This document shows, piece by piece, positions 12,089 through 24,013 of a stretch of 64,000 nucleotides of DNA. The translations under genes were made by a program, and so were the position numbers. This DNA is from Camellia lanceoleosa. Taxonomy: Eukaryota; Streptophyta; Magnoliopsida; Ericales; Theaceae. Position 1 is the stretch's first letter, and each line of letters begins with the position of its first letter. The DNA lies in contig CM045763.1 in the NCBI GenBank assembly GCA_025200525.1, positions 89,943,470-90,007,469 on the forward strand, in the 5' to 3' direction. Below the pieces are notes generated by a model. The model was not told the origin of the DNA. It made no database searches and was given only the letters and a program-made list of their open reading frames with translations.

Positions 12089-12424
12089 TAAAATACAAAT
12101 ACACCCTTGAGGTTTTTTCAAAATGTGAATTGTCTTATGTGGTTTTGAAAATTACAAATATCTCATGTTATAATTTTTTATTTAATAGAATTAATAGAAA
12201 AATTAAAATTTCTAACTACCTTTCTATACAATAATAAAATTATTTAAATTGTTAATTGAAATATATTTATGACATGATTAAAGTTATTAATTGACTTGAT
12301 AATTTATTAATACAATAAATTATTTGTTATGTATTTATAAACTTGAAGAGGCAAAATGTTATTTGTAGAACTGCGAATAAAAATCTATATTTTAAAAAAA
12401 CTTCAAGATGTATTTTTAATTTAA
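12089..12424. mobile_element. MITE family A, copy 1
   Basis: The ends are inverted repeats: left AAATACAAATACACCCTTGAGG, and right ACTTCAAGATGTATTTTTAATTT, whose complement aligns over about 35 bp. The interior (ACAATAATAAAATTATTTAAATT and flanks) is shared with the copy at 25143-25855. Exact ends and target duplication are uncertain. Confidence 0.6.
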
Positions 12425-12556
12425 CCAAGAGGGGAAATTCTATTTACATCACTGATTCAACTTATTACATCCTTTAATTTTAATTTTCTTTTATTATATT
12501 TCAATCATTGTATAAAATTACTACATATCCTTCCAGTTCAAAATTTGAAAATCTTA

Positions 12557-13001
12557 GTTAGCATCTGATAGAGTTTTAAAATTATGATTTGAGAATAGAG
12601 TTATATTTTGAGTTTGTGAGTTTTGAAATTATGATTTGAGTGTGAAAAATTTGTTTGGCTATGAGTTTTGAATTGAGTTTGAAATTTTTGATGTGACATA
12701 TGATATTTGATTCAAAAACTTACAACTCATAACCAAACACACAACCCAAAATTCTATTAAAAGCTCATAAAAAATTTTAAAAAATTCTAAAAATATTTTT
12801 TATTTAAAATATAAAAATAACATGTGCCAAAAAAAAAAACGCGAACACTGTTCTGATTAACTAGCTGGACATCCGGGAGGATGACCGAGTAGACGTGTTT
12901 TCAAAAGTGGGTTTGGAATCAATTTTTGAAAACTCCAACTAAACACCACACTCAAACCAAGGGGTGGAATTGAGTTTTGAAATCTCCACCAAACACAGCT
13001 T
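12557..13001. mobile_element. MITE family B, copy 1 (GAGTTTTGAAATTATGATTTGAG type)
   Basis: The left end resembles the complement of the right end (CTCCACCAAACACAGCTTTAA). The interior repeats TTATGAGTTTTGAA phrases in both orientations and contains a short GC-rich module (CTAGCTGGACATCCGGGAGG) after CACTGTTCTGATT. A longer related copy lies at 38876-39554. Boundaries are approximate. Confidence 0.6.
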
Positions 13002-13797
13002 TAATTTTTCAATACAATCCATCACCACCACCTCTACTAGCCTACTATTGCCTCCGTCCATTCACCTCAACCATCGCCATCCAATTTCTTACTGCCTCAC
13101 CCCGCCATCCTCTGTCTCTGTCATCTCCGACTATCCATGTCCCATCATTTTTAACTGTCACCGGCCACTCCTCTCCCACCACCTCTATTTCGTTGCCCTT
13201 TTTTTTTTTTCCTCATCATCTTCTTTTTCTTCTTGTTGCCACACGCAGATCTTTGTTTTGCAAAGAGGAAAAGAGAGGCGAGGGAAATGATCCTGATCTG
13301 GGCTATGATTTGGTTAGTTCTCTCTCTCTCTCTCTCCCTCTCTATGGCGATCCAGTGAGATTGGGCATCAGTGACTCTGATGATGGATTTGTAAAGATTG
13401 GACATGAGTAAGAGGAACAAGCATTGGTGGCTAATGGGGGGTGGAGAAAGGAATTGCAATGGTGGATGGTGGTCTTAAGGTTTGAATATACTGATTGAAG
13501 AGTGGGGTTAGGGTTTTAGGAGATGGGAAAAAAAAAAGAAAAAAGAAAAAAAGAATATAAGGATGAGATGGCGAAGAAGAGAATGATGAGATGGTCTGTT
13601 GGCATCAGCGGAGAGGGCACTGGTGGAGACCGGCGGTAGTGACAATGGCAGCGAGTGACGACAATGGCGAAAAGAATAAGATGAAAGTGAATGAGAAATA
13701 AAGGAAATGAAAATAGGTGTAAGGAGATAGGGGGTTAAAGAGTGGTAAAATTGGTATATTGAAAAGTGAAATAAGAGAGTAAAAAATTGATTCATCG
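13002..13797. other. Pyrimidine- and purine-rich spacer, no supported gene
   Basis: A CT-rich stretch with CCACCAC/CATCACC phrases is followed by a CT microsatellite (13320-13342) and a GA-rich stretch. Overlapping open frames on both strands are low-complexity and match no protein family I know. The last 9 bases (13789-13797, GATTCATCG) are the target duplication of the next element. Confidence 0.5.
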
Positions 13798-16357
13798 GGA
13801 ATTTCTATTTCCACACATTTATTTCTCTTTTTCCACACACTTAATGATTTATTTTTAATTACAAATCTATCCTTTAATCAAATTACTATTTTAGATCAAA
13901 CATGCACTTGTTGATGGAGCACTCAACAAACACACATCGACTGGCCAACCATCACCACCAGCCATAGCTATCACTACTGTCGCCATAAACCTTACCACTG
14001 TGAACCCTCTATTGCGGTGAACCCTACACTGTCGCAAACCCTCTAACTGTTGCGAATCCTACCCTATCGTGAAGTTTGATTTTGCATAATTGCTATTAAC
14101 AATTCAATGCCACAAGTTTGAACTTTAGTCTTTAATTTGGAAGCAAAGCAATAGAAAACATATATCTAATAATAAACAAAAATGAAGCTACGTTACCCCA
14201 ATATTATACTAGAAATAGTTATATATATATTTCTTTTCTTTCCTTTTTTTTCTTTATTTCTTCATATTTATATATGTCAATAGTTTTTTTACATGTAAAC
14301 AACTTTGATAAACAAAAAAAAGAAAGCATGTTTGATAAAACAACAAAAAAATATTCATACTTGTTTCCCTCAACAAAGCCTGTCTGTTCGAATTTGGTAT
14401 TTCGAACATAAACAATGGTGGGTGATGGATTTCACGTGGTAGCCACCGTGGGTGGGAATGGGAGAGTTTCATGGTGATAGTCGTAGGTTACAATGGTAGT
14501 AGCTTTGCGGTGGTAGGAGTTTTGTAGTAGCGGTGTTGATGGAGTGAAAGGTTGGAAGAGAAAGGGTTTGTGTCACGACTCAAACCCACCCTAAAAGTTT
14601 GGTGTCGTAACCGGCCAATAATCCTTGGATTACCAAAGGCCTTCTTGCGCAAACAAAAATAATCAGGGCTTGCGGAAGCAATAGACAAAAACACCAGCTA
14701 TGCATCTATATGAATAAATATGTACATGCAAAAACGTTAATTTAGCCGCTTACAATACATAACGATAACATAATATCTTATATAAAACATATGCATGGGT
14801 CAAAATTGTACGTCATAATCAAAAGCTTGACAACGGCCTTCCAATCCTAGCCCTAACTCAAAAACACTCAAAATGACTCGATAGGCTTTAGAGCAGTGGA
14901 TCGACTAAAGGCCCTTCTAGGCTTGCCTTCTGAAACGATCACCTATACATAGATATATAAAAACAGTGAACTAAAACTCAGTGAATAACATTAACGTAAA
15001 GGGGTTAGTGAACGAATCCCAAATCATATCCGTAAAACAAATCATAACACAATCAATCATATCAGTCTCATATCAGAATATAACATACTAGTACATTCCA
15101 CAGATGTAGCACATATCGTCTTTCGACTAGAGTAATCGGTTCTCGATACCGATTAAACACATATCACCACAATGAAATGGCTAACGAGATCTCGTATCAC
15201 ATATATGTCATAGACTCGCATTTACATGCCGTCCCCCATGATTTGGGATTATCTGTGGATGCCATAATAGATTCTCAAATAGGACATTTGTTCACATAAT
15301 CAAGATAACATTTCAAGAAACCATAGCTTATTGATAACAGTTAAAACATAATTTATATCAATGTATCTTTATAGAAATGTTACTCACAGTGGGCTTCCAA
15401 ATCCGGTTGTTCGGTCTTCGAGTCTTGACCTACAAATACAAACATTCATAGCACAATTTCTAAATACACATCCGAGTCATGCAGCTGTTTCTTAACTTTA
15501 TTCAGTTATCCGTTACTTGTTCGTTTAATTATTTCTATTTTTCTTTTAATTTCTTTCATGCTTATGAGATGTTAATGGATGTAAATGACATGTGAAAATC
15601 ATGTAAATGAAGAAGGCCCGAAAGTCAGAAAACAGGAAAAAAAAAAAAAACAAAAAAAACAAAATTGGAAAATCTGCCCTATTTGGCTGCACATGAGGTG
15701 ACTTGGCCGCTCGTGTGGTGGCCTTGGCCGCACGAGCGGTGGAACTTTAGAATCAAATTTTGGCCGAACCAAGATTGGCCGCTCGAGCGGTCTGGATACA
15801 TTTTCAATCCAAAATTCTGCTCTTGAATGAAACCTCATTATTTCCAAAAACAAACTTCATTTCCATGTATTTTAAGGCCAAAAACTTAAAAAACATGTTG
15901 AATGCAACATATCTAGTTTACACAAAATCATAACTTTAAAACACAATCCAATTCCCAATTAAGCAACCCAAAAATCATGAATTACATGCCCAAACCCAAA
16001 TATGTAGTTAAAAGCTCCAATTCAAGCTTTTATGGAGGAATTGCTTTCAAATCTTAGAAGCTATGCAAAAAAACAAGTTTATGAACATGAATTATATGAT
16101 TTGATGCCATGTATGTAAAGTTATGAGCCAATTTCCTTCAATTGTTGCCATATGTGCTCATATATGCTTTCTACGTCAAAATATAACACAACACCCTCAA
16201 TTAAACATGAATTCCTTCTATCTCCACTTCATGTTCATGAGATTATGTATGTCTTAGCTCCATATCAAGAAATTAATAGGAAATTCTTACCCTTGAGTGT
16301 TGATCTTTAAAGCTTGTTTGATTTCTTCTTTGTTTTTCTTCTTATCTTCTAAGTCTT

Positions 16358-16394
<37 letters not shown>

Positions 16395-16924
16395 GATTTT
16401 TTTCTTCTTTTTGTGTTGAGTCAACAACTAAGGCACATATCCATATCTCTATATATTTGTTTAAATAATGAGACAAATGTGGCTTAGCAAATCAGACGAA
16501 ATCAATTTTCAATTAAACTTCCCAAATGACTTTAAAAATTCCCATTAGCATATCAATGTACCCAATTTCGATTTCTGAACACATTATGGTTGTCAATTTT
16601 AGTCCCGAAATTGTAACCTCAATAGATATTTTCTCAATTCAAACAGATATTCTCAAATTAATTCATATTATCGCATAATTAAATAAAGATAATTGTGACA
16701 CGCATTTTGGAGCCGTTACAGTTTGAGTAGTTAAGGTTGAGGGAGGACACTGATAGACAAGCAACTATGGTGGTTTGGGATTTAGGATTTGGAATGAAAG
16801 ATAAGGGTATTTTGAAAAGAAGGGGATGTGCACTAAGTGAAAATTAAAATTTAAAAATTATTTAGTGTGTATTAAGTAAGGATGTGTATAAAGAGGAATA
16901 AGTGTGTGGAAATAGTAGCTCTCT
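13798..16924. mobile_element. MULE-like element with 9-bp target duplication, split by a solo LTR
   Basis: Flanked by GATTCATCG on both sides (13789-13797 and 16925-16933), a 9-bp duplication typical of Mutator-like elements. The ends are inverted repeats of at least 40 bp (left CTATTTCCACACATTTATTT, right complement CTATTTCCACACACTTATTC). Without the LTR insertion it would be about 970 bp. No transposase is seen, so it is non-autonomous. Confidence 0.8.
14571..16720 (-). mobile_element. Solo LTR of a Ty3/gypsy-type retrotransposon
   Basis: Read on the minus strand it starts TGTAACGGCTCC and ends GGGTTTGAGTCGTGACA, a TG...CA LTR. It is flanked by an exact 5-bp duplication GTTTG (14566-14570 and 16721-16725). 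No internal region or second LTR is present, so unequal recombination between the two LTRs removed the body. The 3' end resembles that of the Tekay-type LTR at 58408-60828 (GGGTTTGGGTCGTGACA). Both carry GCTCGAGCG-type palindromes (here at 15705-15795), so they belong to related families. Confidence 0.88.
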
Positions 16925-17098
16925 GATTCATCGTAATGAGAAAATGAGTATAAGAAGATTAAATTATGGTAGAAATAGAATTACCCAAAAATAAAATGTT
17001 GAAAACTACCTCCAAAATTTCTTATAATATCACCAACCACTCTGGACTTTTAGGATAAAGTTGGGTTTTTCTCATATTGGGATCTCAATAGACATAAT

Positions 17099-17433
17099 TT
17101 AAGGGTTTGTAAGGTCTAACACAGATCTCGTTTTGATGATCGAAACCGTTCATTTTGTAAGGCTCACAATTTATATTATTCATGATATTTTTTTAAATGA
17201 TTTGATAATCGTAACTTTTTATTTTATCGCATTTAACTCTAAAAAAATAGATGATCTATTTAAATATATATGTGTTGTCTATTTTTTTTGAAGACAAATT
17301 TAATAAAATGAAAAAGTTAGTTATAATTGTTGGATAGAATTAATTTTTTATAGATAATATACCTTATGAACTTTACAGAATAAATAATTCAAATCATTGA
17401 AACAAGATCTGTGTTAATCCCCACAGACCCCTT
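17099..17433. mobile_element. MITE with about 40-bp inverted ends
   Basis: The left end AAGGGTTTGTAAGGTCTAAC then ACAGATCTCGTTTTGATGAT is matched by the complement of the right end (ACAGATCTTGTTTCAATGAT ... ending CAGACCCCTTA). The interior is AT-rich without coding content. Related fragments seem to lie near 29660-29825. Confidence 0.6.
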
Positions 17434-17614
17434 ACATTTTGGGACTATTTGTTACAGTTTTTGGGGATGATTATACCTTATTTTGATTTGAAAGTCTGTA
17501 CCAAATTGTTTAGTACAACTTCTATTTATAATTTATTAGGCAAAATTAACTTAAAACAAGCTCACCAAACAGGGCCTCTGTCATCTTCAGATCCAACATG
17601 AGAGAAGTCTAGCA

Positions 17615-18584
17615 TAGGGATGACAATTGATAACCTACCCTGTGGGTATCCATGGAGACTCAACCCATATACATGGGTCTTCCCCCTTTTTTATTGTCCG
17701 TCGGATTGGGTAAGTGATATTCTTTAAATCTCCACCAATAATGGGTACCCACTAATTTCTCCATATGTTTTTTTTTTTATAGATACATCAGAAATTAATT
17801 TCTCCATATGTTATCACACTACTCTGTTTACAACTAGAGTTCTAATTCTCACTCTCTCTCATTCTCTCATTACAGCAACGACGATTTGTGATGGCGACAA
17901 TCTAGCTGCAACAAGACTGTGACTATCGATAAAAAACGCACGATTAATCATAACCAAAACATAAAAATTGAAGACACAAATGTACAAAATTTTAATTAAG
18001 GTGATCACTAATTAAGATGAAAATTAGGAAATTCAATCTAAAGTTATCATCAAATCAGAAAGAAATCCAATAAAATAATTGCAAGAGATATTGAAATACG
18101 AAAATTTATTCTATAAATGCAAATAAAAATTAAAAAAAAGAAAAGAAAAAAGAAGAAGATGGAAATGAGAGCAACAACTCACCTTCAGATTATCGATGAT
18201 CAATTTATAGAGAAGAAAATGAGATACATAAAATTAAAAAAGAATATGGAATTTTTTTGTAGGAATAGAATTTTTCTAAATAAATTTTAAAAATTCTAAA
18301 TATATATAAAATTTGACAAGAATAATGTGACAATATTAACTAATATGCATTTGATATTATTGTTGAATCAAATAAAATAAAATAAAATAAGATTAAATAT
18401 ATCTTCAATTTTGATTGTGAATTAAAAAAAAAAAAAAAAAAAGAAGGCGAAATTGGATTAGGAAAAATCCAGACCCGATAAAGGGGTAGTACCATAGGAA
18501 ATGGGAAATGAAAAAAAAAATAATTATAAAGAAATGGGAATGAATAATTAATATTCAACCCGATTAATCCCTATTGCCATCCTG
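17615..18584. mobile_element. hAT-like non-autonomous element upstream of PPOX2
   Basis: The left end is TAGGGATGACAAT; the right end read in complement is CAGGATGGCAAT. Flanking 8-bp segments are GTCTAGCA (17607-17614) and ATCCAGCA (18585-18592), which agree at six of eight positions and differ only by transitions, as for an aged hAT duplication. No transposase frame. The right end is 64 bp before the PPOX2 start codon. Confidence 0.6.
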
Positions 18585-18648
18585 ATCCAGCATTTTTAGG
18601 ATAATTCACAGAATCCAGAGAATTGTTTTTCAGACAGATAAAGCAAAA

Positions 18649-18773
18649 ATGGGAACCGTAACAGCGCCATGGAAGCAGTTGCTCCTCAACGCCTTGGATT
18701 CCAATTCCACCCTAAAGCACTCTTCTTTCTTCCAGCTTGTACATTTCTATACATTCACACACACACACGCACG

Positions 18774-18804
<31 letters not shown>

Positions 18805-20914
18805 CTATATATATACATACCCACCGTTCTATTTTAATCGATTCGTTTGCTTTTGTTTTTCCCAAACCGTTTCTAATCAATCCTCTGTTGTGGGTTTTCA
18901 GGCAACAATCGGATCTAATGGAAGACCCTCCAATCGCACTGTCGTTTTCAGGTCTGTGTCTCTCTGTGTAAAGTCTTGAATTTTTTTATTGAAATTTGTC
19001 AAACGATGTTTTTATTGTGTGCAGAGGGTTTGAAGAGAACAGTGACAAGATACGAATCAACACTGATTGCCGAACTCGCAAGGTTGTTTCTCTTTTTGAT
19101 TATTTGTTTTTGGGTTTTAATTTTTATTGATTGATTAATAACAGATTTTGTATATAGATGTTTAAGCTAGATTTTGTATTAATAGTTAGTATAGAGTATG
19201 TGTGTTCAAATTGTGAGATGGGTTTTTATATTTGGTTAAACATCATTGGTTAGAGTTGATTTTTCTACTTTAAAAATGCAGATTGATGATCTCAAGCATT
19301 GCCCATTTGCTGAGGTAATTTATCTTTATTGAGGTATTATAGCTCTTCCATGTAATCTTTGTGTTTATGTATTTATTTATCTTCTCGCTGGTGAATTGCG
19401 TTAAGTAGAATTGCTGAGACTTGCAAATTTATTTGAAGTTTGATTTTTTGTGGTTTAGATATGTTGGTATTTTACTGATTCATGGGAGCAATTCCGGATT
19501 AATGGAAGAATTGATGTGGTTGATGGGTTATGTCTTGACCCTCTCAAGCTTCAGGTACCTTTTTATCCAGTTTCCAAGCACACTGCAAATGCCATTTCTT
19601 ATTTGTTTGTTATATATTTTTTGATTGCTGAACTAATTGTTAACTTGGATTATCACATTCATCATAATTGAAAATTCTAATATTAGTCTCTCAATGTAGA
19701 CATAAAAAGTGTATAGAAATATGTAAAAATTGTGTACAAACGTGTAAAATGTGTGAGAATATGTAGGTGTTGTCATTTGATCAGCCTTGCGAAATCTCAA
19801 TAACTACATAGCAAAGGAACTTATGTTGTTTATGTAGGTGGCATTGGGACAATGGAACCTTTCTTTTCTTCCTTAGCTCCCCTTAGGATAAGAGAGAAAT
19901 AGCAAAGGTACTTCAGCAATATTGAAAATCAACACAAGGCTCAAAAATGATTTCTTAATATGATGATGTAATAAAATACAAATATATTGTAACACAAAAA
20001 TGTGGAATTTGTTATTATTTATATGTTGTGTCTTGATTTTGAAAATTCTTTTGTTGACATGTAAATATCCATGTCCTTGTTCTTATGTTGTATTTGTGCT
20101 TCTTATCTTACGAATATTTTCATTTTCTGTTATACAATCATAGCTCAAAGACTAGAAAATAATTTAGTAGAGACTATAAATTTCTTATCATAGAACCTCA
20201 AGGCGAAGCATAGTTTATGTATAAGAAACTCGGGTAACCATCCTTTTCAGCTGTCTGTGTAGATGTAATACAGTATAATTCTTTTTTTGGGGGGTTAATA
20301 TGCTTGTACCTCCAGCTGCTGAAGTAGTATCTAAGCCAGATTGTCTTGTGAGGTTACCATCACTCATACTTGGACAAGAGAAATTTTGGTGCTTATAAAT
20401 GTATCTTTGCTATTCCATAATGACACTATCTACATGCTACAATAATGATTTTGCTATTGTTAGTAGCTTTCACTAATCTTTCATTAAGACAACATATGAT
20501 TTTGATTCTAAAAACATATAATGCAGCAAAGAGAGAAAGCTTGGTTTGCTAGTTCTGTAAAATCAAGACTGCAGTACTTGGGGCCCAATCCCGGGCTTCC
20601 CTCTCTTGTTGAACAATCGTCCTCAGGGTCCTCTCTAGATCCTTCTGCTGGCCCAGCTGATGCGTTTTGTTTGCTCGTACTAGATCCTGACCAGGTCCGA
20701 GGTCTTCTCTGCTCTTGTATTTGTTTCCTGCTATTTTTTATTTTTTCTCCTCTCTTTAAGCTGCTAAATTTGTTTCAACCTCAAATTTTATGGATTTTGT
20801 CTTTATGTCTAGGTGGATTACTTGAATTTGAAGATTAATGAGAGGCTAACCTTTTCATCCAGACAGAACATCAATGGTGAGAAGTTTTGGACCTCAGAAA
20901 GAATTAACCCATAA
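18649..20914 (+). CDS. PPOX2: Pyridoxamine 5'-phosphate oxidase family protein (PPOX2-like, Alr4036-type FMN-binding domain)
   Basis: Seven exons fit GT..AG splicing and keep one frame: 18649-18738, 18902-18951, 19025-19082, 19282-19314, 19459-19554, 20527-20694 and 20813-20914. They give 198 residues, the length I recall for Arabidopsis At2g46580 (PPOX2). Recognisable blocks in order are APWKQLL near the start, RTVVFRG across exons 2-3, DDLKHCPFAE (exon 4), CWYFTDSWEQFRINGRIDVV (exon 5), QREKAWFASS ... LQYLGPNPGLP (exon 6) and LLVLDPDQVDYLNLK ... RLTF (exons 6-7). The family has the FMN-binding split-barrel fold, and the plant protein is annotated for vitamin B6 salvage (oxidation of pyridoxine or pyridoxamine phosphate), though its activity is less certain than that of PDX3. 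No frame damage is seen. Intron 1 holds CA and TA microsatellites. A hAT-like element ends just upstream and another hAT element lies about 730 bp downstream. Confidence 0.93.
18756..18815. repeat. CA/TA compound microsatellite in PPOX2 intron 1
   Basis: A run of CACACA/CGCACG followed by (TA)n inside the first intron. Likely length-polymorphic. Confidence 0.85.
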
Positions 20915-21646
20915 TATCTTTCTTATAATATTAAGATTCTAAGATTGCAATTACATGGCATTGTATTCACTAAATTTAGATGATTTGATTGTTAAGAAAT
21001 CTATAATGTTTTCCACAATTAAGAAAAAAAACCATTTTTCTTGAATAGAAGAGGAATGTATTTGTGCATGCTTGACTTTGCTACAAGTCATTACTTTACT
21101 CTAATCATATATTTGGTTTTGTTTTTGTTTTCGTTTTTTATTTTCATTTTTTGGAAAACAAATAAATCTTGTTAGCGAATTGTTTGGACAAAATTTTCTG
21201 AAAGCAACTCCTTTTAAGAAAACATAAGAAGAAGAAAAAAATGTTGTTTTTGATGCCAAAAAAAAAATGAAATTATTAAGAAATCTATTGGCATTTTTGA
21301 GTTTTTCATTGTTTTTATTTCCGAAAACATGAAAAACAAAAACACAGCGAAATATTTGGAGGTCAAAATATATGATTGTTTAGAATGTTATTATTGTACT
21401 AAAAGTAGTAATTACCTCTGTAAGACCTTTGAGGTAATGCATAGTAAATGTATGTGAGCCTCCCATGCAAAGCATCTTGCCCATATGAGTATTTGAACAA
21501 ATGTCCAAATGAAACTAGAAAGTTAGAGGAAGGCCAATTGGAGAACTCCAAAAAACAAACTTGTATATACACATATACATATATATACATTTGAAGTGAG
21601 GAAACTTGTATAGTTCCCACCTAATATTGTGGAATACTCATTTGAG
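20915..21646. other. PPOX2 3' flank, no further gene
   Basis: AT-rich 3' UTR and spacer. I see no coding frame with family resemblance. The last 8 bases (21639-21646, CATTTGAG) are the target duplication of the following hAT element. Confidence 0.5.
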
Positions 21647-22899
21647 TAGGGCTGAGCAAGAAATCTGTATAATCTATAATTCGATCCGGTTCAGTCCAAT
21701 CCGGTAGAATTAGATTGGTTTTTTGAATCCGTGAATCGGTTCTGAATTAGAAATTTAAAAATCCATAGGTCACGGATCAGTTCCAGATTGAACCTCTGGT
21801 TTTGGATTGTAACCTATCCAGACCGTATACATTTAGTCTATATTTATACCATATACCTTCCCACATAATATCATTTCTTGTTGCATATAAAAGCTAAACA
21901 CCAACCTTGATTCACCTCACACGCCACTCAGCTCGCTCACTCATTGCTGCCTCTCACACTCTCATCTCTCTCTCTCTCTCTCTCGATACTCTTTCTCTTT
22001 TCTTTTTCTTAGACACTTTCCGATCATCCATCTCCGATCATCAACCTCACACGCCGCTCACTTACTCATTACCTCTCATACTCTCATCTATCTCTCTCGA
22101 TACTCCCTCACTCTCCCTCTTTCTCAAACACTCTCGGATCCTCCATCTCCGATCATCATCCATCTCAAATCATCCATCTTAGATCGGTAGTTGTAGCTCT
22201 CTCTCTCCCCTCTCTCTCTCTCTCTCTCTGTGTGAGCTCTTCCCTTCCCCCACATCTCTCTCTCTCTCGCTATATATATATTATATTTTATTTTTGTGAG
22301 AATCATGTTTTGTTTGCTGATTTTTTCAGCCCCAGATTTGTCACATTTGATGAATAAATCTGTTTGATGTCTTTGATGATCTGTTTGGTGATTTTTCCAT
22401 CTTGTGCTTTTATGTCTTTGATGATGAATAACATTTTTGATTTGTTTGATTGCTCTTTTGTTTAAGCCATAATATTATTTGATAACTCTTGTGTATTTTT
22501 TATTTTATTTTATTATTATTATTTTTTTTGTGGGAATCATGTTCTGTTTGTTGATCTTTCCAGCGCAAGATTTGTCAAATTTGATGAATGTTATGTTCTA
22601 TCATGTTCTATTCTATTTTGTCACATTTAATGCAATCCAACACTTTGCTTTGATTAATGTATATCCAATTTTAGAAGAACTCTGCTATGGTTGTGGTTTT
22701 TAGAAATTAAAATGTTCTATATTTTTTTATTATTTAAATATATAAATCTGTAATCCTAAACCGATCTAATCCGTGTTTAAATAGATTGGTTCAGATTGGT
22801 TTCATGATTTAGACGAATTGGATTAGTTCTAATTTTTCAGGAGTCGTAGATAATGGATTGATCTTGATTTTATCCCAATCCGGATCCTGCTCATCCTTA
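21647..22899. mobile_element. hAT-family non-autonomous element, copy 1 (1253 bp)
   Basis: The left end TAGGGCTGAGCAAGAAATC is matched by the complement of the right end (TAAGGATGAGCAGGATCC). An exact 8-bp duplication CATTTGAG flanks it (21639-21646 and 22900-22907). Subterminal ATCCG/CGGAT repeats occur at both ends. A TATA-like ATATAAAAGC near 21885 precedes a CT-rich region with duplicated TCTCCGATCATC phrases, which may be a transcribed leader. No transposase. The same family occurs at 54237-55486. Confidence 0.88.
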
Positions 22900-23167
22900 C
22901 ATTTGAGCAAGAGGCCTTAGCAAGGGAGGGATTGAAGCTTTTTTTCCATTTAGGTTAGGGTAAAGTAGGAAAAGAGTGAATTGTATATATGAAAAATATT
23001 AGGAATTTTAAATATTTTATCAAATGTCTCATATAGATGTATAATTCACACCATGTGAATCCCACGTAAATTCCACACTTGAAATATTTGGTAAAATAGT
23101 TGACAAAATATTTGAAATTCCTTATATGGATTTGTGTATCGTATCTACGGAAGACTATTATATTATA

Positions 23168-23522
23168 GGGTAACTTACACTTACACCCTTTGAGGTTTGG
23201 GTTTAATACATATCACCTCTTGACATTTGAGAAATTACACTAACCTTCTTGTTATTGTAATTATTTAGACGGAATGAAGATATTAAACTCATGCACTCTT
23301 TTTTTTTTTACTTTGCTTTACTCTCTTTTTTTTCTCATTCCTTTACTCTTTTTTTTTAATGTAATTTCTTATATTTTTCTATTAGGAATTATTACTTTTC
23401 ATATAAGTAGGGAAGTTTATGAAAGAGATTATTAATCACAGGAATAAAAATGTAATTTTTAAAACGTTAGAGAATAAATAATAATTAGACCAAATCTCAA
23501 GAGATGCCGATGTGATTTACCC
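23168..23522. mobile_element. MITE with GGGTAA ends
   Basis: The left end GGGTAACTTACACTTACACC and the complement of the right end (GGGTAAATCACATCGGCATC) align, both followed by a CTTGAG-like phrase. TATA lies on each side (23164-23167 and 23523-23526), so the duplication is TA or TATA. Low-complexity interior. Confidence 0.7.
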
Positions 23523-23832
23523 TATATTTTATGTTACTACCACCAGAGTCGGCTGTACCAACCTTCTGTTAAGGACCTTTCTTTGGGTAAGTAACATGTG
23601 TTAGAGGACTGTTGGGCTGTCAGCTACATATAGGAGTGTTTTAGGTTGGTAGTAAAAAGTTAATTTTTTGATTTTTTTAATTTTTTTATGTTTTTTTGAT
23701 AAAAAAATTATTTTTTTGTGACTTTTTTCAGAAAACTTGACAAAAAATTAAAAAATTAACTTTTACCAAGTTCTCAAATTGTCCCGTAGTATTGTATTCT
23801 TTTCATTACGTGCAATTTAGGTATTTTTGTCT

Positions 23833-23967
23833 GGGTGATAATGTAGATTGGGACACGTCACTCCAATAAAAATCTGTGACTCAGATTAATTAAAAAAAAA
23901 TTCAATTAATTCATTGACACACACGTCCCACCACTCACACTCACACTCACACACTCTCTCCCCTCTC

Positions 23968-24013
<46 letters not shown>

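Noticed and set aside
12964..13838. Several overlapping open frames rich in Ser, Pro and Phe
   Set aside because: They lie in CT/GA-rich low-complexity DNA on both strands, overlap each other and match no known family.
18649..18979. Three short frames over the CA/TA microsatellite as separate proteins
   Set aside because: They are read-through of PPOX2 exons 1-2 and intron 1; the spliced gene explains the region.
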